64,000 nt of DNA from Paenibacillus pasadenensis DSM 19293 (GTDB lineage Bacteria; Bacillota; Bacilli; Paenibacillales; Paenibacillaceae), in NCBI RefSeq assembly GCF_000422485.1, contig NZ_AULW01000016.1, positions 186,001 to 250,000 of the forward strand, written 5' to 3'. Below are positions 52,124 to 62,032 of this stretch, piece after piece. The notes under the pieces are model-generated. The model did not search any database, was not told the origin of the DNA, and was given only the letters and a program-made list of their open reading frames with translations. Each line of letters begins with the position of its first letter. Positions within the stretch are counted from its first letter, which is position 1. Position numbers and translations under genes: made by a program.

Positions 52124-53599
52124 ATGCGGAACAGGTCAAAGAGGATCGTTCTGGCCGGATTGGCAGGTCTGGCGGCATGCGGCATCTTGATTCTGCTCCT
52201 CGCGATGCCGCTGTCGCCAAAGCACGGCGCGGATGAGGAGCCAGGGAAAGGGGAAGCGCTCATGGGCAAACGGATTCAGCTGGACTACGACACGGCTTAC
52301 CAGACGATCGACGGATTCGGAGCCTCCGGAGCGTGGTGGGCGCAGGAGGTCGGCGGCTGGAAGCATCTGGATGCGATCATGGACCTGCTGTACGACGACA
52401 AGCAGGGCATCGGGCTCGACATCTACCGCTACAACATCGGAGCCGGCAAGCCGACGATCGCAACCGATCCGTGGCGGACGACGATGACGGTGGAGGTATC
52501 CCCCGGCGTCTATGACCTCGACCGGGACCGGAACGCGGTCCAGGCGATGAAGGAGGCGGCCAAGCGCGGAGCGGACATCGTGCTGTTCGCCAACAGTCCG
52601 CCCGCCAGGCTGACCGCATCGGGCTATTCCTCCGGAGAGCCGTCGGGCAAGCCGAATCTCCCTCCGGAGAACGAGGAGGCGTTCGCCAAGTATCTCGTGG
52701 ACATCACGGAGCTGATCGTCCGCGAAGGATTACCGGTCAAATACTTGAGCCCGATCAATGAGCCGCAGTGGGACTGGAAGGGAGGGCAGGAGGGCTGCCA
52801 TTACGAGCCGGAGCAAGTGATCCGCCTGTCCCGCAAGGTGGCGCTGGAGCTGGAGGCGAGAAAGCTCCCCGTCAAGCTGCTGGTCGCCGAGTCGGGCACC
52901 TGGAACGACCCGGAGTACACGCTCGCGATGTATAAGCGGATCATGGGCGACGAGGTGCTGTCCCGCGCGATCGACGCCTACGCCGTGCATTCCTACTGGT
53001 CGAGCGTGAAGGACAAGAAGATCGCGGCCGAGTATTTCTCGCAGTTCGACGACCTGCTCCCGCTGCATCAGACCGAATGGTGCGAGATGGTGGACGGCAA
53101 CGCGGCGGGCATGGAGGCGGCTCTCGTGCTGGCGAGGACGATCCATGAGGATATGACGATCCTGTCGGTATCCACCTGGGAGCAGTGGCTGGCCGTCGCC
53201 AAGGGCGACTATCGCGACGCCCTGGTGTACGTCGATCCGTCCACGAGGCAGTTCGGCGCCGCGAAGCGGATGTGGAGCTTCGGCAATTATTCGCGGTTCA
53301 TCCAGCCGGGCTCGACCCGGATCGGGGCCGCGAGCGAGGACAGCGACGTGCTGGCCTCCGCTTATGTCAGTCCGGACCAGGACCGGACCGTCATCGTGGC
53401 GGTCAATGCCGGGAAGCAGGAGAAGCCGGTCTCGTTCGCCGGGCTTCATGGCAAAAAGGCGGAGATCTACGAAACGTCGGAGGCTCGCGACCTCGGCCTC
53501 GTGAAGGAGGTGAGCTCGCTCGGGAACTATGTCCTGCCGCCGGAATCGGTTACGACATTCGTCGTCCAGGCACGAACGGCCGGATTTTGGCAAAGCTGA
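52124..53599 (+). CDS. GH30 endo-beta-1,6-galactanase-like enzyme (GH30_5 type), cell-bound
   Basis: The 491-residue protein has a hydrophobic N-terminus with a possible lipobox LAAC at residues 16-19, but hydrophobic residues continue after the Cys, so it is either a lipoprotein or a signal-anchored enzyme. The barrel shows IDGFGASGAWWAQEVGG, ADIVLFANSPPARLTASGYS, acid/base E213 in LSPINEPQWDWKGGQEGCHY and nucleophile E318 in HQTEWCEM. The QWDWKGGQEGC stretch is what I associate with GH30_5 galactanases that cut beta-1,6-galactan side chains of arabinogalactan. GGGGGAGAAG precedes ATG 52124. Confidence 0.8.
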   Translation: MRNRSKRIVLAGLAGLAACGILILLLAMPLSPKHGADEEPGKGEALMGKRIQLDYDTAYQTIDGFGASGAWWAQEVGGWKHLDAIMDLLYDDKQGIGLDIYRYNIGAGKPTIATDPWRTTMTVEVSPGVYDLDRDRNAVQAMKEAAKRGADIVLFANSPPARLTASGYSSGEPSGKPNLPPENEEAFAKYLVDITELIVREGLPVKYLSPINEPQWDWKGGQEGCHYEPEQVIRLSRKVALELEARKLPVKLLVAESGTWNDPEYTLAMYKRIMGDEVLSRAIDAYAVHSYWSSVKDKKIAAEYFSQFDDLLPLHQTEWCEMVDGNAAGMEAALVLARTIHEDMTILSVSTWEQWLAVAKGDYRDALVYVDPSTRQFGAAKRMWSFGNYSRFIQPGSTRIGAASEDSDVLASAYVSPDQDRTVIVAVNAGKQEKPVSFAGLHGKKAEIYETSEARDLGLVKEVSSLGNYVLPPESVTTFVVQARTAGFWQS

Positions 53600-53628
53600 A
53601 GGCGCAAACCAAATGGGGAGGATCGAAC

Positions 53629-55707
53629 ATGGCAATCCAATCGAAAAGGCTGCCTGCGATGTTCATGGCCATCGCGATGTTTTTCACCGTCTTGATCGGC
53701 TGCGAGAATTCGAACGGAGATCCGGCAGCGGAAGCTCCGGCTAAAAACGAAGCGGCGCAAAGCAAGGAGGAGCCGCAGCCGAGCGGAGGAGGCGGCAAGG
53801 GAGAGCCGACCGTCATCGTATTCGGCACCCACTGGCAGGCGGGAGACGACCCGAGCTGGAAGGATCCTGTGACCGGCGAGCCGGGCATGTCGCCGGAGCA
53901 GCTGCTCGCCCGCCAGAAAGCCCAGGAGGCGGTGCTCAGCGAGCTCAACGTCGAGATCAAATGGCTGCAATACCCGACCGACCTGCGGGAGTCGCTGCTG
54001 AAGTCGGTGCTCGCGAATGCTCCGCTCGTCGACCTGGCGCTGCTGTGGGGCGGCTCGCAAGGAACGCTCATCGGGCAGAACATCTTCCAGCCGCTGGACG
54101 AGTACGAGAGCATCTTCAGCGATCCGGACGACGCCTGGATGCTCGGCGAAAAGATGTTCGGCAACAAATATTTCCTGAACTACATCCTCGACTTCGTCAA
54201 CGCCTGGCCGCTCGTCTACAACATCTCGTACCTCGACAAGGTCGACGCGCTCAAGGAAAACGGCAAGACGGTCTATCCGCATGATCTGTGGAAGCAAGGC
54301 AAATGGACCTGGTCGGCCTTCGAGAGCTACCTGTCCAAGGTCAACGAGTATTACGCGAACAAAAAGTCGCCGGTGCGGACGGACGTGCCGATCAAGCCGT
54401 TCCAGACCGACTACCGCTATACGGCGTTCCAGGCGATCCACGCCAACGGCGGAGCGGTGTACGGAGCCGACGGGCTGACGGCGGATTCGGCGGAAGCCAA
54501 GGAGGCGGTAGCCTATCTCGATCGGCTGATGTCGAAAAGCCTGATGATGACGTCCCGATACGGCGACGACTCCTCCGTTCCGGGCTGGACCTGGAACGGC
54601 AGCGATTTCGGCAACGGAGAGACCGTGTTCACCAACATGGTGCCGTGGCTGTCGAACGGAGCGGGCCAGACGCTGGCGTCCCGCGGCGAGTCGATGGGCG
54701 TCGTGCCGTTCCCGAGACCGGACGGCATCGCGGCCGACGATCCGAAGTATGGCCAGGTCATTTTCCCGAACAATCAGTTCGCCGTCCTGAAGGGCGTCTC
54801 CAAAGAGAAGACGGAGCTTGCGCTGAAGGCCTACAAGACTTATTGGTCGACCGTCTACAAGACGCTGGCGAGCAGCGACAAGGCGCTGGACTTCTTCAGC
54901 AAGCAAGCGAAGAGCACGGCGATCAACTACGGCTTCGACGTCACGAACGAGCAATATGGAGACGCCGTTTTGGAAGCGTTCACAGCCATCTCCGGCAGCA
55001 GCCCGAACGAATATGCGTCGATCATGCCATGGAGCAACATATGGACGGACGTCATCCTCGGCAATTCCTTGTACGGACTGAACGGCTCTCCGAAATATGC
55101 CGGCGCGATCGACGCGCAGAAAAACGTCATCGTAGACGCGATGGCTGCGGTTGAAAAGACGATCAGCTCCGGCGAATCGAAGGACAACATGCCGCCTGCC
55201 TTTACGGCGACCGGCACGCCGATCGCGATTCCGGCCGGCACGGATCCGTCGACGATCAAATGGGATGCGTTCGTCAAGGCGGCGGACGGCATTGACGGCG
55301 AGATTCCGTTTGCAAGCGTCGCGGTCGACGTCTCCAAGACGAAGTTCGATACGGTCGGAAGCTATGACGGAGGCCTTGCGCTTTCCGCCAAGGATGCCGC
55401 CGGCAACGAAGGCAAAGGAGCCTTTGCCGTCATCGTCTACGATCCGAACAACAAAAAGCCGCCGACCCTCGCCGCAAAAGCGGAATACCGCAAGGTGAAG
55501 GTGGATGAAGACGCCTCGGCCATCAACTGGGGAGCGGACTTCGTGGATCAGGCGGTCGACAAGGACGGCTTCGATCTGAAGGGCCAGATTGCCGCGGACA
55601 TCGGAAGCCTCGATGTGACGACGCCGGGCACCTATGACGTGAAGCTCTCGGTGAAGGACTTTGCCGGCAATGCGGCGGAGCTGACCATTCCGGTGACGGT
55701 CGAGTAA
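53629..55707 (+). CDS. Solute-binding lipoprotein with two C-terminal Ig-like domains
   Basis: The 692-residue lipoprotein has the signal MAIQSKRLPAMFMAIAMFFT and lipobox VLIGC. The family 1 SBP region runs to about residue 515 (EPTVIVFGTHWQAGDDPSWK, WNGSDFGNGETVFTNMVPWL). Two Ig-like domains of DUF5011 type follow (VGSYDGGLALSAKDAAGNEG; TPGTYDVKLSVKDFAGNAAE), which is unusual for an SBP and may space it through the wall or bind polysaccharide. GGGGAGGATCGAAC precedes ATG 53629; the open frame from 53185 is an overlap with GH30. Confidence 0.85.
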   Translation: MAIQSKRLPAMFMAIAMFFTVLIGCENSNGDPAAEAPAKNEAAQSKEEPQPSGGGGKGEPTVIVFGTHWQAGDDPSWKDPVTGEPGMSPEQLLARQKAQEAVLSELNVEIKWLQYPTDLRESLLKSVLANAPLVDLALLWGGSQGTLIGQNIFQPLDEYESIFSDPDDAWMLGEKMFGNKYFLNYILDFVNAWPLVYNISYLDKVDALKENGKTVYPHDLWKQGKWTWSAFESYLSKVNEYYANKKSPVRTDVPIKPFQTDYRYTAFQAIHANGGAVYGADGLTADSAEAKEAVAYLDRLMSKSLMMTSRYGDDSSVPGWTWNGSDFGNGETVFTNMVPWLSNGAGQTLASRGESMGVVPFPRPDGIAADDPKYGQVIFPNNQFAVLKGVSKEKTELALKAYKTYWSTVYKTLASSDKALDFFSKQAKSTAINYGFDVTNEQYGDAVLEAFTAISGSSPNEYASIMPWSNIWTDVILGNSLYGLNGSPKYAGAIDAQKNVIVDAMAAVEKTISSGESKDNMPPAFTATGTPIAIPAGTDPSTIKWDAFVKAADGIDGEIPFASVAVDVSKTKFDTVGSYDGGLALSAKDAAGNEGKGAFAVIVYDPNNKKPPTLAAKAEYRKVKVDEDASAINWGADFVDQAVDKDGFDLKGQIAADIGSLDVTTPGTYDVKLSVKDFAGNAAELTIPVTVE

Positions 55708-55728
55708 GGAGCAGACGCGAATCGCTGC

Positions 55729-55777
55729 GGGCTGCGGATGCGGCGCCCAGCCGGGCGGCGGCCGCCGTCCGCAGCCC
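55729..55777 (+). terminator. Intercistronic hairpin after the SBP
   Basis: GGGCTGCGGA (55729-55738) pairs perfectly with TCCGCAGCCC (55768-55777), with more GC pairs inside and only three T after. It probably attenuates transcription or protects the SBP mRNA end, letting the SBP be made in excess over the permeases. Confidence 0.6.
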
Positions 55778-55798
55778 TTTAATGGAGGGTCCAGGCGT

Positions 55799-58666
55799 AT
55801 GTCCAAGATGAAAAGAACGATGTTGTGCGCGGCGCTGGCCTTGCCGGCATTCGCCCTGCTCCTGTCTGCGGCAGGAGCAGGCAGCGTGAATGCGCTGACG
55901 GCGGATGGAACGCAAGAGCGGCAAGGCTATCTCGAGGAATCGTACCGCGCCTACCTCGAGAGCGCCGGTTATGCAGGGAAGATGGCTTCCTCGGCCATCG
56001 AGGTGGATGTCGCTTCCTTCACCGCCTCGGACGGCATGGAGGCAAGCTACCGGGACGGCGCGGCCATCGCTGGCGAGAACGGCAGCATCACCTGGAGCGT
56101 GCCGGTGCGGGAGGCGGGATTCTACCATATCGCGCTCACGTATGCGCCTGTCGCAGGAACGAACGCGAAGATCGAGCGCAAGCTGCGGATCGACGGCAAA
56201 AGCCTGTTCGCCGGCATGGACCAGCTGGTCTTCCATCGCGTATGGGACAGCAGCGCGGCCATCGCGCAGAAGGATGGGAACGAAATTCGGCCCAACGCGA
56301 TCGAAAAGACGGAGCCGATGACGGTCTATCTGAACGACTCGCGCAAGCGAGGCTTGGAGCCGTATGCCTTTTACTTGAGCGCGGGTACGCATGACCTCTC
56401 CTTCGAATCCGTCAAGGAGCCGATCGAGATCCGCGGCATCACGCTGCGAGCGGCGCCTGAGATCAAGCCCTATGCGGACGCGCTGGCGCAATGGCAATCG
56501 AAGCTCAAGGTATATGACGGAGCGAGCCTCGTCTATCAGGCGGAACGGACCGACGGCCGCACGGTCGGAATCGAGAAATCGTCGGTCGACATCATGCTGG
56601 CCACCGACTACGCCAATCCCAGCACCGTTCCCTACCATCCCTATAAAATCAAGCTGAACACGATCGGCGGCACGAGCTGGAGGACGCCGGGCGACTTCAT
56701 CTCCTGGCGCATCGAGGCGCCGGAGGAGGGGCTGTACCGGATCTCCTTCCGCGGGGCGCAGAATACGAACCGCGGCGTCATGTCGTACCGGCAGCTGAAG
56801 GTGAACGGGGAAGTCCCTTTCCGCGAGGCGGAAGCGATCCCGTTCGCCTTCCATTCCGGGTTCGTCCACTATGTGCCGGGAAGCGGCGGCGAGGAATACC
56901 TCATTCCGCTGAAGCAAGGCGAGAATACGATCTCGCTGGAGGTCGTGCTGGGCGATTTTGCCATGCCGCTGTCGGAAGTCGAGAAGAGCGTGCTCGCTCT
57001 GAACGGCTTGTACCGCAAGACGGTCCAGATTACCGGCCTCGTGCCGGATCGGTACATCGACTATGAGATCACGAAAAAGATTCCCGGCTACGCGCAGACG
57101 CTGCAGGAGGAGAGCGAGCGGCTGCAGGCTGTCGTCCGCGAGCTGGTGAGGATCACCGGCGAAAAGGGCGAGAAGACGGCGATGATTGAAAAAATGCAGG
57201 TGCAGGCGGAGCGGCTGAGCCAAAATCCGGAAGCGGTCATCACGGAGCTGGCCACGATGGAGAACAACATCTCCTCGATGGGCACCTGGATCTCTTCGAT
57301 CTCGGAGATGCCGCTGCAGCTCGACAGCTTTACGCTGTCCGCGCCCGACGCCCCGCTCCCGGCCGCCAAGCCGAATCCGTTCGTCCGCGCCTATTACGGA
57401 GCGGTCCGATTTTTCTCGACCTTCTTCGTCGATGAGACGACGCTGTCCAGCGGCGAGCAGGACGGCGCCATCAAGGTGTGGATCGCGGCGGGACGGGATC
57501 AGGCCCAGGTCATCAAGACGCTGATCGATCAAAGCTTCACGCCGAGGTCGAACATCCCCGTCGAGCTGCAGCTGATCCCGGAGGAGGTCATCCTGCCGGC
57601 GACGCTGGCGGGCAACGGCCCCGACGTCGCACTCGCCATCCCGCAGGCGACGGTCGTCAACTTCGCGATGCGCAGCGCGCTCGCGGACTTGTCCAAGCTG
57701 GACGGCTTTGACGGCATCCGCGGCCGCTTCAACGAAAGCCTGTGGAGGACGGTATCGTACCGGGACGGCGTATACGGAATTCCCGAGCAGTCGACGTTCC
57801 TGATGATGTTCTACCGCAAGGACATCCTCGACCAGCTCGGCCTGCAGCCGCCCGGCACCTGGGCCGAGGCCGAGCATGTCATCTCCGTCCTTCATGCCAA
57901 CAACTACGACTTCTATATCTCCGGCCAGGAGCTTTATCCGTCGCTCGTGTACCAATCGGGCGGAGACCTGTACCAAGGCAGCGGCAGCGATTACGGCATC
58001 CAGAGCGGGCTGGCCAGCGATGAAGCGATGAGCGCGTTCAACCAGCTGACCCGCTTCTTCACGAGCTATCGCCTGCCTGTCACCGCCGACTTCCCGAACC
58101 GGTTCCGCACCGGATCGATGCCGGTCGGGATCGCGCCGTACGTCACCTACAACCAGCTCGAGGTGTTCGCTCCGGAAATCCGCGGCTTATGGTCGTTCGC
58201 GCCGCTGCCGGGAGTCGAGCAGGCCGGCGGCGGCGTGAACCGCGCCGCGCTGGCGACGACGATCGACAGCGTCATGATGGAGGCGTCGGACAAGAAGGAA
58301 GCGGCATGGGAATTCATGAAGTGGTGGGCCGAGACGGAGACGCAGGCTCAATACGCCAATGCGCTTGAATCGGTCATGGGCTCCGCCGCCAGGTACCCGA
58401 CTGCGAACGTCGACGTGCTGAAGCGGCTGCCCTGGGCGGCGAAGGACGCGGAGCAATTGATGCGGCAGCTCGAGGACACCGTCGGATTCCCCGAGGTGCC
58501 GGGCGGCTACATGACGCCGCGGGCGATCGATTATGCGTTCCGCTCGGTCGTGACGAGCGGCCGGAACCCGCGCGAGGCGCTGTATATGAACATCAAGCAG
58601 ATCGATCGGGAGCTGGAGAAGAAGCGCAAGGAATTCAAGCTCTCCACAGATAGAGGGGCAAGGTGA
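55799..58666 (+). CDS. Fusion of two carbohydrate-binding-like domains and a solute-binding protein
   Basis: The 955-residue exported protein has a signal peptide (MLCAALALPAFALLLSAAGA). Two jelly-roll domains follow (about 50-225 and 245-390; ENGSITWSVPVREAGFYHIA and GDFISWRIEAPEEGLYRISF), then a coiled region (about 440-500; QTLQEESERLQAVVRELVRI). A complete family 1 solute-binding domain fills about 550-935 (IKVWIAAGRDQAQVIKTLID, YGIPEQSTFLMMFYRKDILD). No lipobox is seen. It is the second SBP of the cluster and overlaps the permease gene by GTGA. It may hold polymer at the surface and pass oligomers on. Confidence 0.8.
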   Translation: MSKMKRTMLCAALALPAFALLLSAAGAGSVNALTADGTQERQGYLEESYRAYLESAGYAGKMASSAIEVDVASFTASDGMEASYRDGAAIAGENGSITWSVPVREAGFYHIALTYAPVAGTNAKIERKLRIDGKSLFAGMDQLVFHRVWDSSAAIAQKDGNEIRPNAIEKTEPMTVYLNDSRKRGLEPYAFYLSAGTHDLSFESVKEPIEIRGITLRAAPEIKPYADALAQWQSKLKVYDGASLVYQAERTDGRTVGIEKSSVDIMLATDYANPSTVPYHPYKIKLNTIGGTSWRTPGDFISWRIEAPEEGLYRISFRGAQNTNRGVMSYRQLKVNGEVPFREAEAIPFAFHSGFVHYVPGSGGEEYLIPLKQGENTISLEVVLGDFAMPLSEVEKSVLALNGLYRKTVQITGLVPDRYIDYEITKKIPGYAQTLQEESERLQAVVRELVRITGEKGEKTAMIEKMQVQAERLSQNPEAVITELATMENNISSMGTWISSISEMPLQLDSFTLSAPDAPLPAAKPNPFVRAYYGAVRFFSTFFVDETTLSSGEQDGAIKVWIAAGRDQAQVIKTLIDQSFTPRSNIPVELQLIPEEVILPATLAGNGPDVALAIPQATVVNFAMRSALADLSKLDGFDGIRGRFNESLWRTVSYRDGVYGIPEQSTFLMMFYRKDILDQLGLQPPGTWAEAEHVISVLHANNYDFYISGQELYPSLVYQSGGDLYQGSGSDYGIQSGLASDEAMSAFNQLTRFFTSYRLPVTADFPNRFRTGSMPVGIAPYVTYNQLEVFAPEIRGLWSFAPLPGVEQAGGGVNRAALATTIDSVMMEASDKKEAAWEFMKWWAETETQAQYANALESVMGSAARYPTANVDVLKRLPWAAKDAEQLMRQLEDTVGFPEVPGGYMTPRAIDYAFRSVVTSGRNPREALYMNIKQIDRELEKKRKEFKLSTDRGAR

Positions 58667-59613
58667 GTATGCAGACGAGTCGGAATTCGATCCGGGAACC
58701 TATCCTGACCCGCAAGAGCGAGACGTCGATCTCGCATGTCTGGAAAAGACATAAAGAGAAATACTTGCTGCTGCTTCCGTTCTCCGTCATCTTTGTCGTG
58801 TTCACCGTCATTCCCGTCCTGACTTCGATCGTGCTCAGCTTCACCTCGTTCAACATGCTCGAGCTGCCGAAGTTCGTCGGATTCGGGAACTACATCAACT
58901 TGCTCGTGAACGACGAAATCTTTCTGGTCGCGGTGAAGAACACGCTGTTTTTCGCGCTCATCACCGGGCCGATCAGCTATATCATGTGCTTCGTCTTCTC
59001 CTGGCTGATCAACGAGCTGACGCCGAAAGTGCGCGCGGTCATGACGCTGGTATTCTACGCGCCTTCGATTTCGGGCAACGCCTATCTGATCTGGAAGCTC
59101 ATCTTCTCGTCCGACATGTACGGCTATTCCAACGCCTGGCTGCTGCGGCTCGGCTTCATCAGCGAGCCGATCCTGTGGTTCGACAAGAAGGAGTACGTGT
59201 TCCCGATCCTGATTCTGGTCCAGCTGTGGCTGAGCCTTGGCGTGAGCTTCCTGGCGTTCATCGCGGGCTTGCAAAACGTGGACCGGACGCTGTACGAGGC
59301 CGGACAGATCGACGGCATCCGCAACCGGTGGCAGGAGCTCTGGTTCATCACGCTGCCGTCCATGAAGCCGCAGCTGCTGTTCGGAGCCGTCATGCAGATC
59401 ACCAGTTCGCTGTCGGTGTCGCAGCTGTCGATCGAGCTCGCCGGCTTCCCTTCGGTCGAGTATTCGGGCCATACGATCCTGACGCATCTGCATGACTACG
59501 GCTTCATCCGCTACGAGATGGGCTACGCCTCGGCGATCGCGACGGTGCTGTTCTTCATCATGGTCTTCACGAACATCATCGTGCAGAAAGCTTTGAGAAG
59601 GGTAGGGGTTTAG
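58663..59613 (+). CDS. ABC sugar transporter permease, MalF/UgpA type
   Basis: The 316-residue permease has six membrane segments (YLLLLPFSVIFVVFTVIPVL first) and an EAA loop (LYEAGQIDGIRNRWQELWFI). GTG 58663 overlaps the previous stop; ATG 58669 is an alternative. It pairs with the next gene. Confidence 0.88.
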   Translation: MSMQTSRNSIREPILTRKSETSISHVWKRHKEKYLLLLPFSVIFVVFTVIPVLTSIVLSFTSFNMLELPKFVGFGNYINLLVNDEIFLVAVKNTLFFALITGPISYIMCFVFSWLINELTPKVRAVMTLVFYAPSISGNAYLIWKLIFSSDMYGYSNAWLLRLGFISEPILWFDKKEYVFPILILVQLWLSLGVSFLAFIAGLQNVDRTLYEAGQIDGIRNRWQELWFITLPSMKPQLLFGAVMQITSSLSVSQLSIELAGFPSVEYSGHTILTHLHDYGFIRYEMGYASAIATVLFFIMVFTNIIVQKALRRVGV

Positions 59614-60504
59614 GTGAGCGTCGTTCCTGCAGCGGTCAAAAAAGCGTACTTGTCGCGAAAGTTCAGGCGAAGGAACCGAAGCATCCTGGGCGACATGAGC
59701 CTGACGTTTTTCCTCGGCCTGTTCGGCCTGTTCAGCGTCTGGCCGCTTGTGTTCATCCTCAACAACGCGTTCAAGCCGCTCAACGAGATTTTCCTCTTCC
59801 CGCCGAAGCTGTTCGTGCTGAGCCCGACGCTGACGAACTTCCAGGATCTGCTCATCATCATCGGCAACTCCTGGATCCCGATGTCCCGCTATCTGTTCAA
59901 TACGCTGTTCCTTACGGCGGCCGGCACGGCGGGCACGGTCATCATCGGCTCGATGGCGGCTTTTCCGCTGGCCAAATACGTCTTTCCCGGCTCGAAGACG
60001 ATGTCGAAGCTGATCGTCTACTCCCTCATGTTCAACGGCACCGTCACCGCGCTGCCGAACTACGTCATCATGTCGAAGCTGAATATGATCGACAGCTACT
60101 GGGCGGTCATCCTGCCCTCGGTCGGCTCGACGCTCGGACTGTACCTCATGCTGAACTTCATGGTCCAGGTGCCCGACGCGCTGATCGAGGCGGCCAAGAT
60201 CGACGGAGCGAGCGAGTTCACGATCTTTTGGAAAGTCATGATGCCGCTGTCCAAGGCGGCCTGGATCACTCTCATCATCCTCTCGTTCCAGAACTTCTGG
60301 GGGACGACGGGCGGCGGCTTCATCTTCAGCGAGAAGCTGAAGCCGATCAGCTATGCGCTGGCGCAGATCGTCAATGCCGGCGTAGCCCGCACGGGGGTCG
60401 CCTCGGCCGTGACGCTGATCATGCTGGTCGTGCCGGTGGCCGTCTTCATCTTTTCGCAGAGCAACGTCATCCAGACGATGGCCTCGGCAGGCATCAAGGA
60501 ATAA
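59614..60504 (+). CDS. ABC sugar transporter permease, MalG type
   Basis: The 296-residue permease has six membrane segments and an EAA loop (LIEAAKIDGASEFTIFWKVM). It begins with GTG immediately after the previous stop codon. No ATPase gene is present in the window; a shared ATPase is likely. Confidence 0.88.
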   Translation: MSVVPAAVKKAYLSRKFRRRNRSILGDMSLTFFLGLFGLFSVWPLVFILNNAFKPLNEIFLFPPKLFVLSPTLTNFQDLLIIIGNSWIPMSRYLFNTLFLTAAGTAGTVIIGSMAAFPLAKYVFPGSKTMSKLIVYSLMFNGTVTALPNYVIMSKLNMIDSYWAVILPSVGSTLGLYLMLNFMVQVPDALIEAAKIDGASEFTIFWKVMMPLSKAAWITLIILSFQNFWGTTGGGFIFSEKLKPISYALAQIVNAGVARTGVASAVTLIMLVVPVAVFIFSQSNVIQTMASAGIKE

Positions 60505-60526
60505 CGACGGAGAGGAGGGTTCCGCG

Positions 60527-61981
60527 ATGATGAAAACGTTGCGGGCGGCCGGCATCGCGGCCGTGCTCTGCTTGATCTGGCCGCTGGCGAGCGCGCATGC
60601 CGCCACGACGTTCGAAAGCAATTACACGTACGACGCCTGGGGGAACGTCAAGCGAAGTCCCCCGGCGTTCGAGCTGGTCGATACGCTGGACAGCCGGGAC
60701 ATGGAGCCGATCAAGGTCGGAAGCTTCGATGATGTCTTCGTCTCCGAAGACCGGATCTTTGTGGCGGACGCGACGGAAAGCCGCATCAGCGTCTTTGATG
60801 CCCAGCTCCGTTTCGCAGCGTCGATCAAGCTCATCCGCGACGGAGCCGGCAAGATCATGGTGAGCGAAGCGACCGGCAAGCAGCTGATGCTGACGAATCC
60901 GGAGGGCGTGTTCTACAGCGAGGCGTCCGAGGAGCTGTATATCGCGGACACGGGCGCGGAGCGGATCGTCGTCCTGGACGGGATGACCTATGCGTTCAAG
61001 CGGACGATCGAGAGGCCGGAGAACATGGTCGGAGCGACCCTGTTCAAGCCATCCAAGCTCGTCGTCGACAAGAACGGGAAAATCAGCGTCGTCGTGCAGG
61101 GCAGCTACGAAGGCATCATCGAGATCCAGCCCGACGGGTCCTTCTCCCGGTATTTCGGCTTGAACAAGCCGCGGGTCGATCTGGCGGACTTCTTCTGGAA
61201 GTCGCTGGCCTCCAGCCAGCAGAAGGAAAAGATGAAAAAGCTGTTCGCGCCTTCCTTCAACAACATCAGCATCGATGCGGAAGGACTCATCTATGCGACG
61301 ACGTTCGACCCGTCCGCGCAGAACAAAGTGTTCCGGTTCAACTCGAAGGGGGAGAACATCCTCGTCCAGAACGGATATTTCCCCGTCATGGGCGATCTGA
61401 CGCGGGTCACGGGCCAGGAAAGCCAGTTCGTCGACATCGCCGTTTCCGATTACGGCGTGTACGCGCTTCTGGACAAGACGATGGGCCGGGTGTTCCTTTA
61501 CAACTTCGAGGGCGACATCATGAACGTGTTCAACTCGATCGGCAACCTGAAGGGGAACGTCAAGGAGCCGACCTCGATCGCCTGGTTCGGAGATCGGCTG
61601 ATCCTGCTCGACCGGCAATTCGGAAGCGCGTCCGTGTTCCAGCCGACGGAGTTCGGAGCGGCCGCGCTGGAAGCGGAGAAGCAGTATTTCAACGGGAATT
61701 GGAAAGCGGCGGGCGGAGCCTACCTGGACACGCTCGAGCGCAACGCCAACTACGACATCGCCTATACGGGAGTCGGCCGCAACCTTCTGATGCAGGACGA
61801 GTTCGACGAGGCGATGTACTACACGAAGCTCGGCAACAGCCGCGGCTATTATTCGCAGGCGTTCGCGGAGTATCGCAACCTGTTCATCCAGCATCATTTC
61901 CTGTGGTTCGTCCTCGTGTTCGTCGCGTTCGCGGTCCTGTTGTTCTATTCGGAATACCGGTACAACCGAAAGACCGGCTGA
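60527..61981 (+). CDS. Exported NHL-repeat protein with C-terminal membrane anchor
   Basis: The 484-residue protein has a signal peptide (AGIAAVLCLIWPLASAHA), NHL/beta-propeller repeats (FDDVFVSEDRIFVADATESR, YSEASEELYIADTGAERIVV, FVDIAVSDYGVYALLDKTMG), a short TPR-like helical stretch (EKQYFNGNWKAAGGAYLDTL), and one C-terminal membrane segment (FLWFVLVFVAFAVLLFYSEY). It probably sits outside the cell next to the transporter. Proteins of this type occur with YIP1 and DUF5696 proteins in Paenibacillus transporter clusters; their function is not known. Confidence 0.75.
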   Translation: MMKTLRAAGIAAVLCLIWPLASAHAATTFESNYTYDAWGNVKRSPPAFELVDTLDSRDMEPIKVGSFDDVFVSEDRIFVADATESRISVFDAQLRFAASIKLIRDGAGKIMVSEATGKQLMLTNPEGVFYSEASEELYIADTGAERIVVLDGMTYAFKRTIERPENMVGATLFKPSKLVVDKNGKISVVVQGSYEGIIEIQPDGSFSRYFGLNKPRVDLADFFWKSLASSQQKEKMKKLFAPSFNNISIDAEGLIYATTFDPSAQNKVFRFNSKGENILVQNGYFPVMGDLTRVTGQESQFVDIAVSDYGVYALLDKTMGRVFLYNFEGDIMNVFNSIGNLKGNVKEPTSIAWFGDRLILLDRQFGSASVFQPTEFGAAALEAEKQYFNGNWKAAGGAYLDTLERNANYDIAYTGVGRNLLMQDEFDEAMYYTKLGNSRGYYSQAFAEYRNLFIQHHFLWFVLVFVAFAVLLFYSEYRYNRKTG

Positions 61982-62032
61982 TCGATGCGTCGGCTCCATC
62001 ATGTTCTCGAAAGAAAGGCAGGATCGCGACTT

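Noticed and set aside
53527-57976. Two long minus-strand frames (759 and 817 codons)
   Set aside because: Antisense to solute-binding protein genes with signal peptides and domain motifs; the minus-strand products look like shadows.
58531-60621. 696-codon open frame on the minus strand
   Set aside because: It mirrors two clear permease genes; composition is Arg/Asp/His-rich as expected for a shadow in GC-rich DNA.
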